From Zhouia spongiae (GTDB lineage: Bacteria; Bacteroidota; Bacteroidia; Flavobacteriales; Flavobacteriaceae): 64,000 bases of DNA. Location: assembly GCF_022760175.1 (NCBI RefSeq), contig NZ_CP094326.1:3274804-3338803 (forward strand), in the 5' to 3' direction. The notes under the pieces were generated by a model. That model saw only the letters and a program-made list of their open reading frames with translations, made no database searches and had not been told where the DNA came from. Each line of letters opens with the position of its first letter. Positions within the stretch are counted from its first letter, which is position 1. Below are positions 31,041 through 38,676 of the stretch, piece by piece. The position numbers were made by a program, and so were the translations under genes.

Positions 31041-31843
31041 GATGGTTTGATTGTTGTGTTTGTTTTCGGTTCGTACGGATATACTAAAGTTACGGAAACT
31101 CCTTTATCTTTTTCGGCATTTATTTTTAAGGATGCTCCAATCAGTTCTGCCCTTCGCTTCATGTTGGTCAATCCTGAACCTTCTTTTATATTATCGATGT
31201 CAAATCCTATTCCATCGTCGGTAGCAATTACGCTTAAATGATGGGGAAAATATTCAACCAGAATAGTTAGCAGTGACGCTCGTGAGTATTTTACCACATT
31301 GGAGAAACACTCCTGAAAGATCCGGAAGATAATGATCTCATCTTTTCTATTTATCTTAACGATATCTCCCTTGACATCGTATTCTATTTTAAGAAAATTA
31401 AGGCGTTTGAAGCGCCTGATCTCAGTTTCAATAGATTCCAGCAGCCCAATTTTACTGATATAATCTGTGTTGAGTGTCCTCGACAGCTGACGTAACTCTT
31501 TTAAACCTTCTCCCAATACATTTGAAGCTTCACTAAAGGCTTTTTGCTTGTCGTCAGGGATATCTGCCTGAAGCATATTCATCTGCATTTTGGCTACAGA
31601 CAATAACTGTCCGATATTATCGTGTAATTCCCAGCTTAAATTTTTAAAAGCCTGTTCCTGGATTTCTGTTTGTGCCCTGGCCAATTCTTCGTCGAAGTAG
31701 CGTTTTTGCTCTGCTTTTTCGATTAGCAATTGGGTTTTCCGTTTCTGGTAGGCCAAGAAAAAAGAGACTACAAAAACAATAACAATAACGATAAGTACGC
31801 TTACATAGATAATAAGACTGATAATTTCTTTTTGGTTTTCCAT
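31037..31843 (-). CDS. Sensor histidine kinase, HisKA_3 type
   Basis: A 268-residue kinase with one N-terminal membrane helix (IISLIIYVSVLIVIVIVFVVSFFLAY) and no recognisable periplasmic sensor domain. The dimerisation/phosphoacceptor motif is LSWELHDNIGQLL (His near residue 74). The ATPase domain has FRIFQECFSNVVKYSRAS and DDGIGFDIDNIKEGSGLTNMKRRAELIG. Lack of a sensor suggests that it senses through a partner or the membrane; the two seven-helix proteins next door are candidates. The pairing with the response regulator is firm, the signal is unknown. Confidence 0.92.
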   Translation of the reverse strand: MENQKEIISLIIYVSVLIVIVIVFVVSFFLAYQKRKTQLLIEKAEQKRYFDEELARAQTEIQEQAFKNLSWELHDNIGQLLSVAKMQMNMLQADIPDDKQKAFSEASNVLGEGLKELRQLSRTLNTDYISKIGLLESIETEIRRFKRLNFLKIEYDVKGDIVKINRKDEIIIFRIFQECFSNVVKYSRASLLTILVEYFPHHLSVIATDDGIGFDIDNIKEGSGLTNMKRRAELIGASLKINAEKDKGVSVTLVYPYEPKTNTTIKPS

Positions 31844-31921
31844 TAAAAACTAAAATATGGAGTATTTAAACTATAAACTTATACATTTTTAAAGTTACTA
31901 AAGAAAACCGAGGGGATTATA

Positions 31922-32641
31922 TCAGGGTTGAGGGGCTTTTTCCCCTTTTTGAACACGGGCGTTGGTAATGAAACCTGTAATAAAAGAGCCGTATAGAATA
32001 ATATTGGATAAGTTTAATATAACACGATATGTTTGCTGTGAAAAGTCTAATTGCTTCGAAAAAATAAAAATTGGAACTGTTGCCAAATTAAAAATCAAAG
32101 CTCCAATTATTATCCAAAAAGGCAACGTTTTATGGAATGTTAAAATTCTATCATCACCCATGACTTCTGCAAAGTATAAAAATGAAAGAATCATGTAGAT
32201 TAACGCTCCACTAATTCTTGTGATTGGAATATATTTAGAATTAAACGTGTTTAAATTCATCATAACATCTATCAACGCAAACAATAAAAAGAGATACAAT
32301 AAGACCAAAGCTATTTTCTTATTTTTTGCAGATAGTATTTTATAGAAAAAAAACAAATAAATGAAATACGTAATAATCTTAAATATATTATATAGCCAGA
32401 TGTTAGTTCTTACCAACTCTTTTCCCAAAACACTTTTTAAAGATCGTATTATTGAATGATTTGGATAATAATAATTATAGAAAGGAATTAATCCAACTGT
32501 TTCTACGAGAACCGTTATGAGTAATAAATACAAAAAATATCGACTCTCGGTAAATCGATATTTTTTGTATGTAATTATCGCTACAATAGCAGCAATAATT
32601 TCTAAATAAAAAATAAAATCCCTATAAAAATCTACAAACAC
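31922..32641 (-). CDS. Seven-helix membrane protein, cassette copy A
   Basis: A 239-residue protein of unknown family with about seven hydrophobic segments (IFYLEIIAAIVAIITY, YFLYLLLITVLVETVGLIPF, IFKIITYFIYLFFFYKIL, and four more). It is clearly paralogous to 33269-33982: shared positions include YRFTESRYFLYLL versus YKHTHCRYFLFYL, FIFSKQLDFS versus FLFSKQLNFS, and ILYGSFITGFITNA versus ILYGSFIIGFMINA. It follows its small partner by 6 bases and precedes the histidine kinase by 78 bases on the same strand. Function unknown. Confidence 0.8.
   Translation of the reverse strand: MFVDFYRDFIFYLEIIAAIVAIITYKKYRFTESRYFLYLLLITVLVETVGLIPFYNYYYPNHSIIRSLKSVLGKELVRTNIWLYNIFKIITYFIYLFFFYKILSAKNKKIALVLLYLFLLFALIDVMMNLNTFNSKYIPITRISGALIYMILSFLYFAEVMGDDRILTFHKTLPFWIIIGALIFNLATVPIFIFSKQLDFSQQTYRVILNLSNIILYGSFITGFITNARVQKGEKAPQP
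31932..31945. promoter_or_regulatory. GGGG-AAAAA motif upstream of the histidine kinase (site 1)
   Basis: On the minus strand AAAAGGGGAAAAA is followed by GCCCCTCA and then ACCCTGAT. The same flanks without the 8-base insert occur at site 2 (34552-34573). GGGGCTTTTTCCCC on the plus strand is nearly palindromic. It lies within the last codons of the membrane protein gene and about 90 bases before the kinase start. A response-regulator operator is inferred. Confidence 0.4.
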
Positions 32642-32647
32642 TTCACT

Positions 32648-33055
32648 TTAGTAGTCTGAAGGTGGCCAACCACCCTGATTATCATTATACGGATCTATGT
32701 CTCCAATAGTTTCATTATCATCATTACCATCGTCTGAAGCTGACTTGGCTGATTTTTGAGAAACCGGTTTTGCATTCTTGGTTGGTGCGATAAACATCGT
32801 GGTTTGTCCGTCTTTGGTTCCATCGTCATATTTTCCCATAAAAAAACGAAGCCCGAGGTTTTCGTAACCCTTCTTTGCAGCCTCTTCTTTTACATAAGAA
32901 ATGTATTGCTCTATATCTTCCAGCGACCACCAGAAGTCGCGTACCTGTTCTTTTCCCAGCTCCTTTTTTAAGGCTTTTTCAATAATCTTTACGTAATTTT
33001 TCTGTAGTTTTTTTGCATTATCCTTAGTAATGCATTTTTTTGGTTTTTTTGACAT
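32648..33055 (-). CDS. Small cytosolic partner protein, cassette copy A
   Basis: A 135-residue protein without a signal peptide (starts MSKKPKKCITKDNAKK). It is paralogous to the lipoprotein at 33993: shared motifs are LQKNYVKI/LQQNYVKT, VRDFWWSLEDIEQYISYVKEE/VRDVTFTIKELKQYIAYVEQE, LRFFMGKY/LRIYFGAY and TMFIAPT/TVFIAPT. The C-terminus is low complexity and ends GGWPPSDY. The end lies 6 bases before the seven-helix gene. Function unknown; the repeat of this gene order suggests a functional pair. Confidence 0.78.
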   Translation of the reverse strand: MSKKPKKCITKDNAKKLQKNYVKIIEKALKKELGKEQVRDFWWSLEDIEQYISYVKEEAAKKGYENLGLRFFMGKYDDGTKDGQTTMFIAPTKNAKPVSQKSAKSASDDGNDDNETIGDIDPYNDNQGGWPPSDY

Positions 33056-33268
33056 ATCCTGTAGTATAAATTAGGTCTTCAACAAATCTACAGAAAATTT
33101 TCATTGTAAAAATCAATGTATTTAAAATTCTATATGTTACTTATTATTTCGATAAAGTGTTAGAGGTGGTGTATTGGTTGTTGCGACTCTGTAACGAGAA
33201 TTAAAAGAAAGAGCAAGCGACGGAATGAGATTATAAGTAATACGTCAGATATGAGAAGTGACAGCTGT
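33056..33268. other. Spacer between cassette copies A and B
   Basis: A 213-base AT-rich region with no coding frame of note. The GGGG-AAAAA motif found at the two other upstream regions is absent here. Confidence 0.5.
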
Positions 33269-33982
33269 TTACCGTTGGGCAGGTTGTTTTTGTATTTTTT
33301 TTTGCTCATGGGCATTGATCATAAACCCGATAATAAAGGAGCCGTATAGAATATAATTAGAGATTGATAAAATAACATTGTAGACCGGATCTGAAAAATT
33401 CAGCTGTTTTGAGAACAAAAAAATCGGGGTACAGGCCAGTTGAAAAAACAACATCCCTACTATCAGCCAAAAAGTCAATCTTTTATGGATATCAAAAATC
33501 TTATCCTCGCTGATGACCTGTAAAAAATACAAGATGGAGCAAATGAACACGGATGATGCTCCTACTAGCATTACATAGTTCAAGTACCCGAAATTCAGGT
33601 CCATCTCATTATCTGCCAAATTTAGTATAAAAGCCACCCAAAGCACCAAAACAAAAAAGATGATCCACCTTTTAGTTCTTTTATCATCTATTACATTAAG
33701 GAAAAAGAATAAATAAAAATTATACGTGACCAAATCATAGATATTCATCAACCAGATATTCCGGAAAAGTAACTTTTCATCGATAAACTTATTGAGAAAA
33801 AAAATGGCATTGTGGTAATCAGGATTTTTGTACAACCCTGGAATTTGTCCATACGACTCCACCAGAACCACAAACCATAAATAAAATAAAAAATACCTGC
33901 AGTGCGTATGTTTATACGAATTATACGTAAGTGTACCTACTACAGCCGCAAGTATTTCTATATAATAGATGTATTCTTTCAA
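33269..33982 (-). CDS. Seven-helix membrane protein, cassette copy B
   Basis: A 237-residue polytopic protein of unknown family, paralogous to 31922-32641 along its whole length. It starts MKEYIYYIEILAAVVGTLTYNSYKHTHCRYF and has about seven hydrophobic segments. It ends in a hydrophilic tail (AHEQKKIQKQPAQR). It follows the lipoprotein gene by 10 bases. The conserved pair SKQLxFS before the last helix is one of the best shared stretches. A sensor or transport role is possible; there is no motif to decide. Confidence 0.8.
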   Translation of the reverse strand: MKEYIYYIEILAAVVGTLTYNSYKHTHCRYFLFYLWFVVLVESYGQIPGLYKNPDYHNAIFFLNKFIDEKLLFRNIWLMNIYDLVTYNFYLFFFLNVIDDKRTKRWIIFFVLVLWVAFILNLADNEMDLNFGYLNYVMLVGASSVFICSILYFLQVISEDKIFDIHKRLTFWLIVGMLFFQLACTPIFLFSKQLNFSDPVYNVILSISNYILYGSFIIGFMINAHEQKKIQKQPAQR

Positions 33983-33992
33983 AACCTAAAGA

Positions 33993-34481
33993 CTATGGAT
34001 AATCCGTTGGTGGTTCTCCTCCTGTTCCTTTATTAAGTGGCTCTACTAATTCTGTTTGAAATCCGAAACTAAAAAAAGATCCTTGTTGTGCCTGCCCTCC
34101 TCTGTTTTGGGTTGGGGCAATAAACACTGTAGACAAACCATATCTATATTTTTCGGAGGGCGGGTAAGCACCAAAGTAAATACGCAAGGCAGATTCTTCA
34201 TTTAAATTGCTCCCTAATTCCTGCTCTACATACGCTATGTATTGCTTGAGTTCCTTAATCGTAAAGGTAACATCCCGGACATCGGTATACTTCAGGGTAT
34301 CCCGTAATATGGCCCCCCTTGTTTTTACGTAATTCTGTTGAAGTGCTTTTGCCTCTTCAACAGTAATGGTTCCTTCCGGTTTTTCCACCCTTGTCTGTTT
34401 CTGTTGTTCGCATGAGAACAAAAAAATGGTACAGGCAAAAATGGAAAACAACAGACTCGCTTTTAAGATTCTTGTTTTCAT
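33993..34481 (-). CDS. Partner lipoprotein, cassette copy B
   Basis: A 162-residue protein with a lipoprotein signal (ASLLFSIFACTIFLFSC, Cys at residue 24), so this copy is exported while its paralogue at 32648 stays in the cytosol. The core has NYVKTRGAILRDTLKYTDVRD, KELKQYIAYVEQEL, LRIYFGAYP and STVFIAPTQNRGG. It ends GGEPPTDYP, matching the GGWPPSDY end of the other copy. It is first in its operon, downstream of motif site 2. Function unknown. Confidence 0.8.
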   Translation of the reverse strand: MKTRILKASLLFSIFACTIFLFSCEQQKQTRVEKPEGTITVEEAKALQQNYVKTRGAILRDTLKYTDVRDVTFTIKELKQYIAYVEQELGSNLNEESALRIYFGAYPPSEKYRYGLSTVFIAPTQNRGGQAQQGSFFSFGFQTELVEPLNKGTGGEPPTDYP

Positions 34482-34532
34482 AAAAAATTTTGGTTAATAG
34501 TTCCTTACTAATATATATAATAAAAATCTTAT

Positions 34533-34549
34533 TCTAAGCACCTTAGAAT
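34533..34549. other. Short inverted repeat in the divergent spacer
   Basis: TTCTAAG and CTTAGAA pair perfectly around CAC, next to motif site 2 and upstream of the lipoprotein gene. It could be a transcription factor half-site pair. Confidence 0.35.
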
Positions 34550-34551
34550 GA

Positions 34552-34573
34552 TAATCAGGGTTTTTCCCCTTTT
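34552..34573. promoter_or_regulatory. GGGG-AAAAA-CCCTGAT motif upstream of cassette copy B (site 2)
   Basis: The minus strand reads AAAAGGGGAAAAACCCTGAT, about 70-90 bases before the lipoprotein start. The core GGGTTTTTCCCC is at 34558-34569 on the plus strand. The same elements occur upstream of the histidine kinase (site 1). This suggests common control of the two units. Confidence 0.45.
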
Positions 34574-34602
34574 ACCATACAAATGATTAAGCGATTTTTA
34601 CA

Positions 34603-35196
34603 ATGGAAAAAACTCTTAAAGCAATGGCACAGGTTACTTCTTCTTTTATCAACATACATGAAAAGCTCAACAGGCTGAGACTTGGGTTTAAAAAAATAAA
34701 ATTATTAATTGAAAATCAGGATATTAATGCTATAGATTCCTTATATTTACTCTTAAAGGATGTAGAAGACACCTTTAGAAAGAACCAGATAAACGAGTAT
34801 GATCAACTGGCTTCTTATCGAAGTGAAATTCTGGCATCACAAATAGCTTATGACCGTAAAGTTCCGTTGAAAACCGATCAACTGGAGACTGTATCAAACA
34901 TTTTACCCTCTGCAACCCAAACGCTAAATAACGTTATGAAACCACTTGAAGACCGTATTCAAGAATCTCAAATTATCATCAAAATGCTGGTGAACAAAGC
35001 CTACGACAGTAATATGATCCAGTGGAATGACGGCCTTAATTTTCCGGATTTCATACATGCGCTATGGCGCCTGTTTTTAAAGCACGACAGTTTTAAGGAA
35101 CAAACAAACATGGTGTTGGATCGCATTACGGAAACGGATGCCCTGCAACTCCTGGCAAGGGAAGTGAACCAGATTCAAATATCGAAACAATATTAG
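34603..35196 (+). CDS. Conserved hypothetical helical protein
   Basis: A 197-residue cytosolic protein, strongly helical and rich in Leu, Lys, Gln and Asp (LNRLRLGFKKIKLLIENQDINAIDSLYLLLKDVEDTF). No signal, membrane segment or known motif was seen. It is divergent from the lipoprotein cassette and its last 4 bases overlap the convergent pxpC stop. I do not recognise the family. Confidence 0.6.
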   Translation: MEKTLKAMAQVTSSFINIHEKLNRLRLGFKKIKLLIENQDINAIDSLYLLLKDVEDTFRKNQINEYDQLASYRSEILASQIAYDRKVPLKTDQLETVSNILPSATQTLNNVMKPLEDRIQESQIIIKMLVNKAYDSNMIQWNDGLNFPDFIHALWRLFLKHDSFKEQTNMVLDRITETDALQLLAREVNQIQISKQY

Positions 35197-36029
35197 AGTA
35201 ACTGAAATGAAATAACATCGCCCATTCTCTTTTGGGCTAATTTTGCCATAGCCATATCTGATAGTTGTAGTATCCTCGGATATCCTCCTGTAGTCTGTGC
35301 ATCTTTCATCAGAATAATGAGTTTTCCGGAGGGGGTTAATTGCACTGTACCGGGCAATGTGGCCGATGTCAGTATGGAATGCCGGTGTACTAAAAATGCT
35401 TCTTCGACCTGGTAGGCCATTCGGTTATTTACATTGGAAACGGTATAATTTTTTTCAAGGCTTTTTCCTATCTCAGGAAACAGATCGTACTCCGGTCCTT
35501 TATATACGTCTAATACGGGGTCGGTAAACCAGCTCCAATCCCTTTTTATATGGGCATATCCGATTGTATGGCCAATCCGGGTATCTACAGGGATTATTGT
35601 GTTGTTCTCTATTTGTGACCTGTTCGTAATAGGGATATACATCGATCTGCTCCCTAAAACCCCGGGCGTTTGTATCCCGTCCTTTACTGCCAGGTAGCTT
35701 CTAAAACCCTTTGTTACGGCTTTAAACGCCAGTATATCACCACTTTTTACGAGATACTTTTTGTTGTTTATAATGCTTTCATTGTTTAATGCAGCCGACA
35801 TACAAGCGCCTGTTATGGCAATTTCCGTTTCGGTCATAAACAGGAGTGTAGGGCCCAGCATGGTCATTTCAAGAACTGCCGCATTTTTATCATTCCCCAG
35901 CAATGCATTAGCAAGGTTTGCTGAATACGCATCCATAACTCCGGATACCGGTATTCCTTTATGCCTGTAACCATATCTGCCCGTATCCTGTATTGTAGTG
36001 TAAAATCCCGTTTTGACAACTTTAATCAT
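35193..36029 (-). CDS. pxpC: 5-oxoprolinase subunit PxpC (biotin-dependent carboxyltransferase fold)
   Basis: PxpC is one of three subunits of the prokaryotic ATP-dependent 5-oxoprolinase that converts 5-oxoproline to glutamate; it is homologous to KipA. Motifs: VVKTGFYTTIQDTGRYGYRHKGIPVSGVMD, ANALLGNDKNAAVLEMTMLGP and PGTVQLTPSGKLIILMKDAQTTGGYPRI. The frame is open to 36095; the ATG at 36029 matches the family start (278 residues) and overlaps the pxpB stop by 8 bases. Confidence 0.93.
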   Translation of the reverse strand: MIKVVKTGFYTTIQDTGRYGYRHKGIPVSGVMDAYSANLANALLGNDKNAAVLEMTMLGPTLLFMTETEIAITGACMSAALNNESIINNKKYLVKSGDILAFKAVTKGFRSYLAVKDGIQTPGVLGSRSMYIPITNRSQIENNTIIPVDTRIGHTIGYAHIKRDWSWFTDPVLDVYKGPEYDLFPEIGKSLEKNYTVSNVNNRMAYQVEEAFLVHRHSILTSATLPGTVQLTPSGKLIILMKDAQTTGGYPRILQLSDMAMAKLAQKRMGDVISFQLL

Positions 36030-36747
36030 AATGCACCTGTTTTTCAAACTGATACACCCCTGTCTGTACCTGAATGGCAATAAGTTCGTACTCATACCTG
36101 TTTACAGCGTAGAACTGTACTTTGTCGCCTACGTTGACAGGACACCTCTGAGGGTTGTTGACATCAAAAAGCCTTACAGGGGAGTTTCCTATTATATTCC
36201 AGCCTCCCGGGGATGCCTGAGGGTAGATTCCTGTTTGCCGGCCTCCTATTCCCACAGATCCTTCCGGAATCTTTAACCTGGGTTCACTTCTTCTGGGTTG
36301 ATGTAACTTTTTATCCAGTCCTCCTAAATATAAAAACCCGGGTAAGAAGCCTATTGCATAAACCGTATATAATGGCCTTGTATGCAGGGAGACCACATCC
36401 TGCTCCGACAGGTTTTTATCTGATGCATACTGTTGCATATCGAGCCCCAGTCGATCTCCATAAAGTACGGGGAGTTTCCAAAGGGAAACTTCGAAAACCT
36501 GCCTTTCAATATTCAGTTTATATATATCCCTTAAATTCTCTTCTATTTCCCGATAGTTTACAGAATTTGTAAAAATTACTGTCAACGTATGATAGGCAAC
36601 AATAAGTTCTGTATTTGAGAAGTATTTCTGAATATGCTGCTTGTATGAAACTATATCCTTTAATATTTCCTCATTAATTATAGCCGGCCATTCTATAAGT
36701 ATGGCTTTGCTTCCAAAAGGTTTGTATGTAAGATTAAAACTTTGCAA
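36022..36747 (-). CDS. pxpB: 5-oxoprolinase subunit PxpB
   Basis: A 241-residue protein homologous to KipI. Family motifs are FGSKAILIEWP near the start, LYTVYAIGFLPGFLYLGGLDKKLHQPRRSEPRLKIPEGSVGIGGRQTGIYPQASPGGWNIIG and the end of the CT-like domain. It overlaps pxpA by 14 bases and pxpC by 8. It works with PxpA and PxpC in ATP-dependent opening of 5-oxoproline, a damaged glutamine/glutathione by-product. Confidence 0.93.
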   Translation of the reverse strand: MQSFNLTYKPFGSKAILIEWPAIINEEILKDIVSYKQHIQKYFSNTELIVAYHTLTVIFTNSVNYREIEENLRDIYKLNIERQVFEVSLWKLPVLYGDRLGLDMQQYASDKNLSEQDVVSLHTRPLYTVYAIGFLPGFLYLGGLDKKLHQPRRSEPRLKIPEGSVGIGGRQTGIYPQASPGGWNIIGNSPVRLFDVNNPQRCPVNVGDKVQFYAVNRYEYELIAIQVQTGVYQFEKQVHYD

Positions 36748-37477
36748 GACTCATTTTTTTTAAGTGCAGGTTCTGATATACATACTGTAATATCCCGACA
36801 GCATCAGAGGTATCTGAATGTACACAAAAAGTATCTGCCATGATAAACCTTTCTTTATCTGTTACCGTCATTACCTTTTGATGAACGGCCATATTATAGA
36901 TATGATCGAGTATCTGGGCTTTATTGCTGATCAGGGCATTCTTTTCTTTTCGCAACACTAAACTTAAATCTTCGTTATAATTTCTATCGGCAAAGGCTTC
37001 GTATTTTATATGGTAACCAAGCTCTAAGGCCCTGGATGCCAAAACTGATGCATAGGGTACAAATAAATAAACGGATGCTCTGTACGGCATTAATATTTGC
37101 AAGTATTGCTCGGTGAGGTGCGTATTTCTTGCCAAATCATTATACAACGCCCCGTGTGCCTTTATGTGGTGTACCTTTGCTCCATGAGAGCCAGCCACTT
37201 TTTTAAAGGTTTCTATTTGCTCGCACAGGACTTCTTCCAGTTCAGATTCCTTCATTTTCATCGTTAAGCGTCCGAAATTCTTTTTATCGGGATATGAAGG
37301 GTGTGCCCCCACTTTAACCTGATGCTTTAGCGCCAATTCTATTACAGTGTGCATGGTCTCATCATTACCGGCATGCCCACCACATGCAATATTACAGGAA
37401 CTTATATAGGGCATTATCAGGGCTTCATTATTCATTCCTTCTCCCAGATCACAGTTTAAATCAATTTCCTTTATCAT
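36734..37477 (-). CDS. pxpA: 5-oxoprolinase subunit PxpA (LamB/YcsF family)
   Basis: A 247-residue protein. Signatures: IDLNCDLGEGMNNEALIMPYISSCNIACGGHAGN at the start, VGAHPSYPDKKNFGR, VHHIKAHGALYND, and FADRNYNEDLSLVLR near residue 160. It overlaps the transporter gene by 4 bases, so these genes are translationally coupled. Confidence 0.94.
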   Translation of the reverse strand: MIKEIDLNCDLGEGMNNEALIMPYISSCNIACGGHAGNDETMHTVIELALKHQVKVGAHPSYPDKKNFGRLTMKMKESELEEVLCEQIETFKKVAGSHGAKVHHIKAHGALYNDLARNTHLTEQYLQILMPYRASVYLFVPYASVLASRALELGYHIKYEAFADRNYNEDLSLVLRKEKNALISNKAQILDHIYNMAVHQKVMTVTDKERFIMADTFCVHSDTSDAVGILQYVYQNLHLKKMSLAKF

Positions 37478-38676
37478 AACAGGGTGAAAACTTTTAGGAT
37501 GCTTTTTACTCCGAGAATTAAAGCTATTAAAACAATGGTCCCTGCGATAAAGTTCTGGAACTTATTATTGGTAAACCTGCCCAGCACCTCCTTTTTATTA
37601 ACTACCCAAACCAAAAAACCGGCTATGACCGGCAATACAATACCATTGGCGATCTGTGCAAATTGAATAAGTTTAATGGGTTTAATCTGCAAGCTGGAAA
37701 GCACGATTCCTGTTAAGATAATGCCTCCCCATACCAAACGAAACTTCCGATCGGTAAGTTTTGATTTCCATCCGAAGCAATTATCAGCCACATAAGCGGC
37801 TGCCAAAGGGGCCGTTACTGATGATGTAATTCCGGCGGCAAACAATCCGACTCCTAAAAAGTATTTTGCAGTTTTACCATATAGAGGTTCGAGCCCTTTT
37901 GCCAAATCCAGAACACTGACAACCGTATCTGAATCAATCGCTGCTGCTGCAATTACAATAGACATCGAAACCAAACCGCCTAACACAATTGACACCACCG
38001 TATCGGTTCTGGAAGCTTTGAGATCTTTGTCTGAATTCCATTTTTCTTTTACCAGGGAAGCGTGTAAAAACAAATTATACGGTACAACTGTAGTACCTAC
38101 TAAGGCTACAACGGTTAAAATACTCTGATCAGGAAAGGAAATAGTGGTAATTCCTTTTAAAACAGCTATCAAATCGGGTTTCGTCATTATTGCAGCTCCA
38201 ATAAATGAAATACTCATAATCAGAACCAAAACAATGAGTATGCTCTCTAATACTTTATAATTTCCAGCGAGAAGAAGTAATATGGCCGCGCCACCGATAA
38301 GAAAAGGATAGGCTGTCCAGTATCCTGCTCCGAATACTGCTTCCAGTCCAAGAGATGCACCGCTGATATTTCCGGCTTCATATGCTGTATTGCCAACGAC
38401 TATGGCTGATAATATCAAAAAAACTGATGTTTTTTTCAGAAAGGGCGATGGAAGCTGTTCTTTAATGACTTCTGCCAGTCCTTTGTGCGTAATGATCCCA
38501 ACTCTGCTTGACATCTCCTGTAGCACGATCGCTGAAATAACAGATAGTCCCATTGCCCACAGAAGGGCAAATCCAAACCCAACGCCCGCCAGCGTACATA
38601 CCGTTACCGTACCGGGACCAATAAAAGCAGCGGCAACTAATGTGCCCGGGCCTATATTTTTAATCCATTTAAACAT
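37474..38676 (-). CDS. NRAMP-fold transporter lacking canonical metal-binding motifs
   Basis: A 400-residue inner membrane protein with about eleven helices. TM1 reads GPGTLVAAAFIGPGTVTVC: the canonical NRAMP DPGN is replaced by GPGT. TM6 reads VVPYNLFLHASLV: the canonical MPHN is replaced by VPYN. The Asp, Asn and Met that bind Mn or Fe in NRAMP transporters are therefore missing. It is coupled to pxpA (4-base overlap) and to the DUF2891 gene (TAATG). A similar NRAMP-pxp arrangement is known in Bacillus (ycsG). The substrate could be 5-oxoproline or another small molecule rather than a metal; this is inference. Confidence 0.85.
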   Translation of the reverse strand: MFKWIKNIGPGTLVAAAFIGPGTVTVCTLAGVGFGFALLWAMGLSVISAIVLQEMSSRVGIITHKGLAEVIKEQLPSPFLKKTSVFLILSAIVVGNTAYEAGNISGASLGLEAVFGAGYWTAYPFLIGGAAILLLLAGNYKVLESILIVLVLIMSISFIGAAIMTKPDLIAVLKGITTISFPDQSILTVVALVGTTVVPYNLFLHASLVKEKWNSDKDLKASRTDTVVSIVLGGLVSMSIVIAAAAIDSDTVVSVLDLAKGLEPLYGKTAKYFLGVGLFAAGITSSVTAPLAAAYVADNCFGWKSKLTDRKFRLVWGGIILTGIVLSSLQIKPIKLIQFAQIANGIVLPVIAGFLVWVVNKKEVLGRFTNNKFQNFIAGTIVLIALILGVKSILKVFTLL

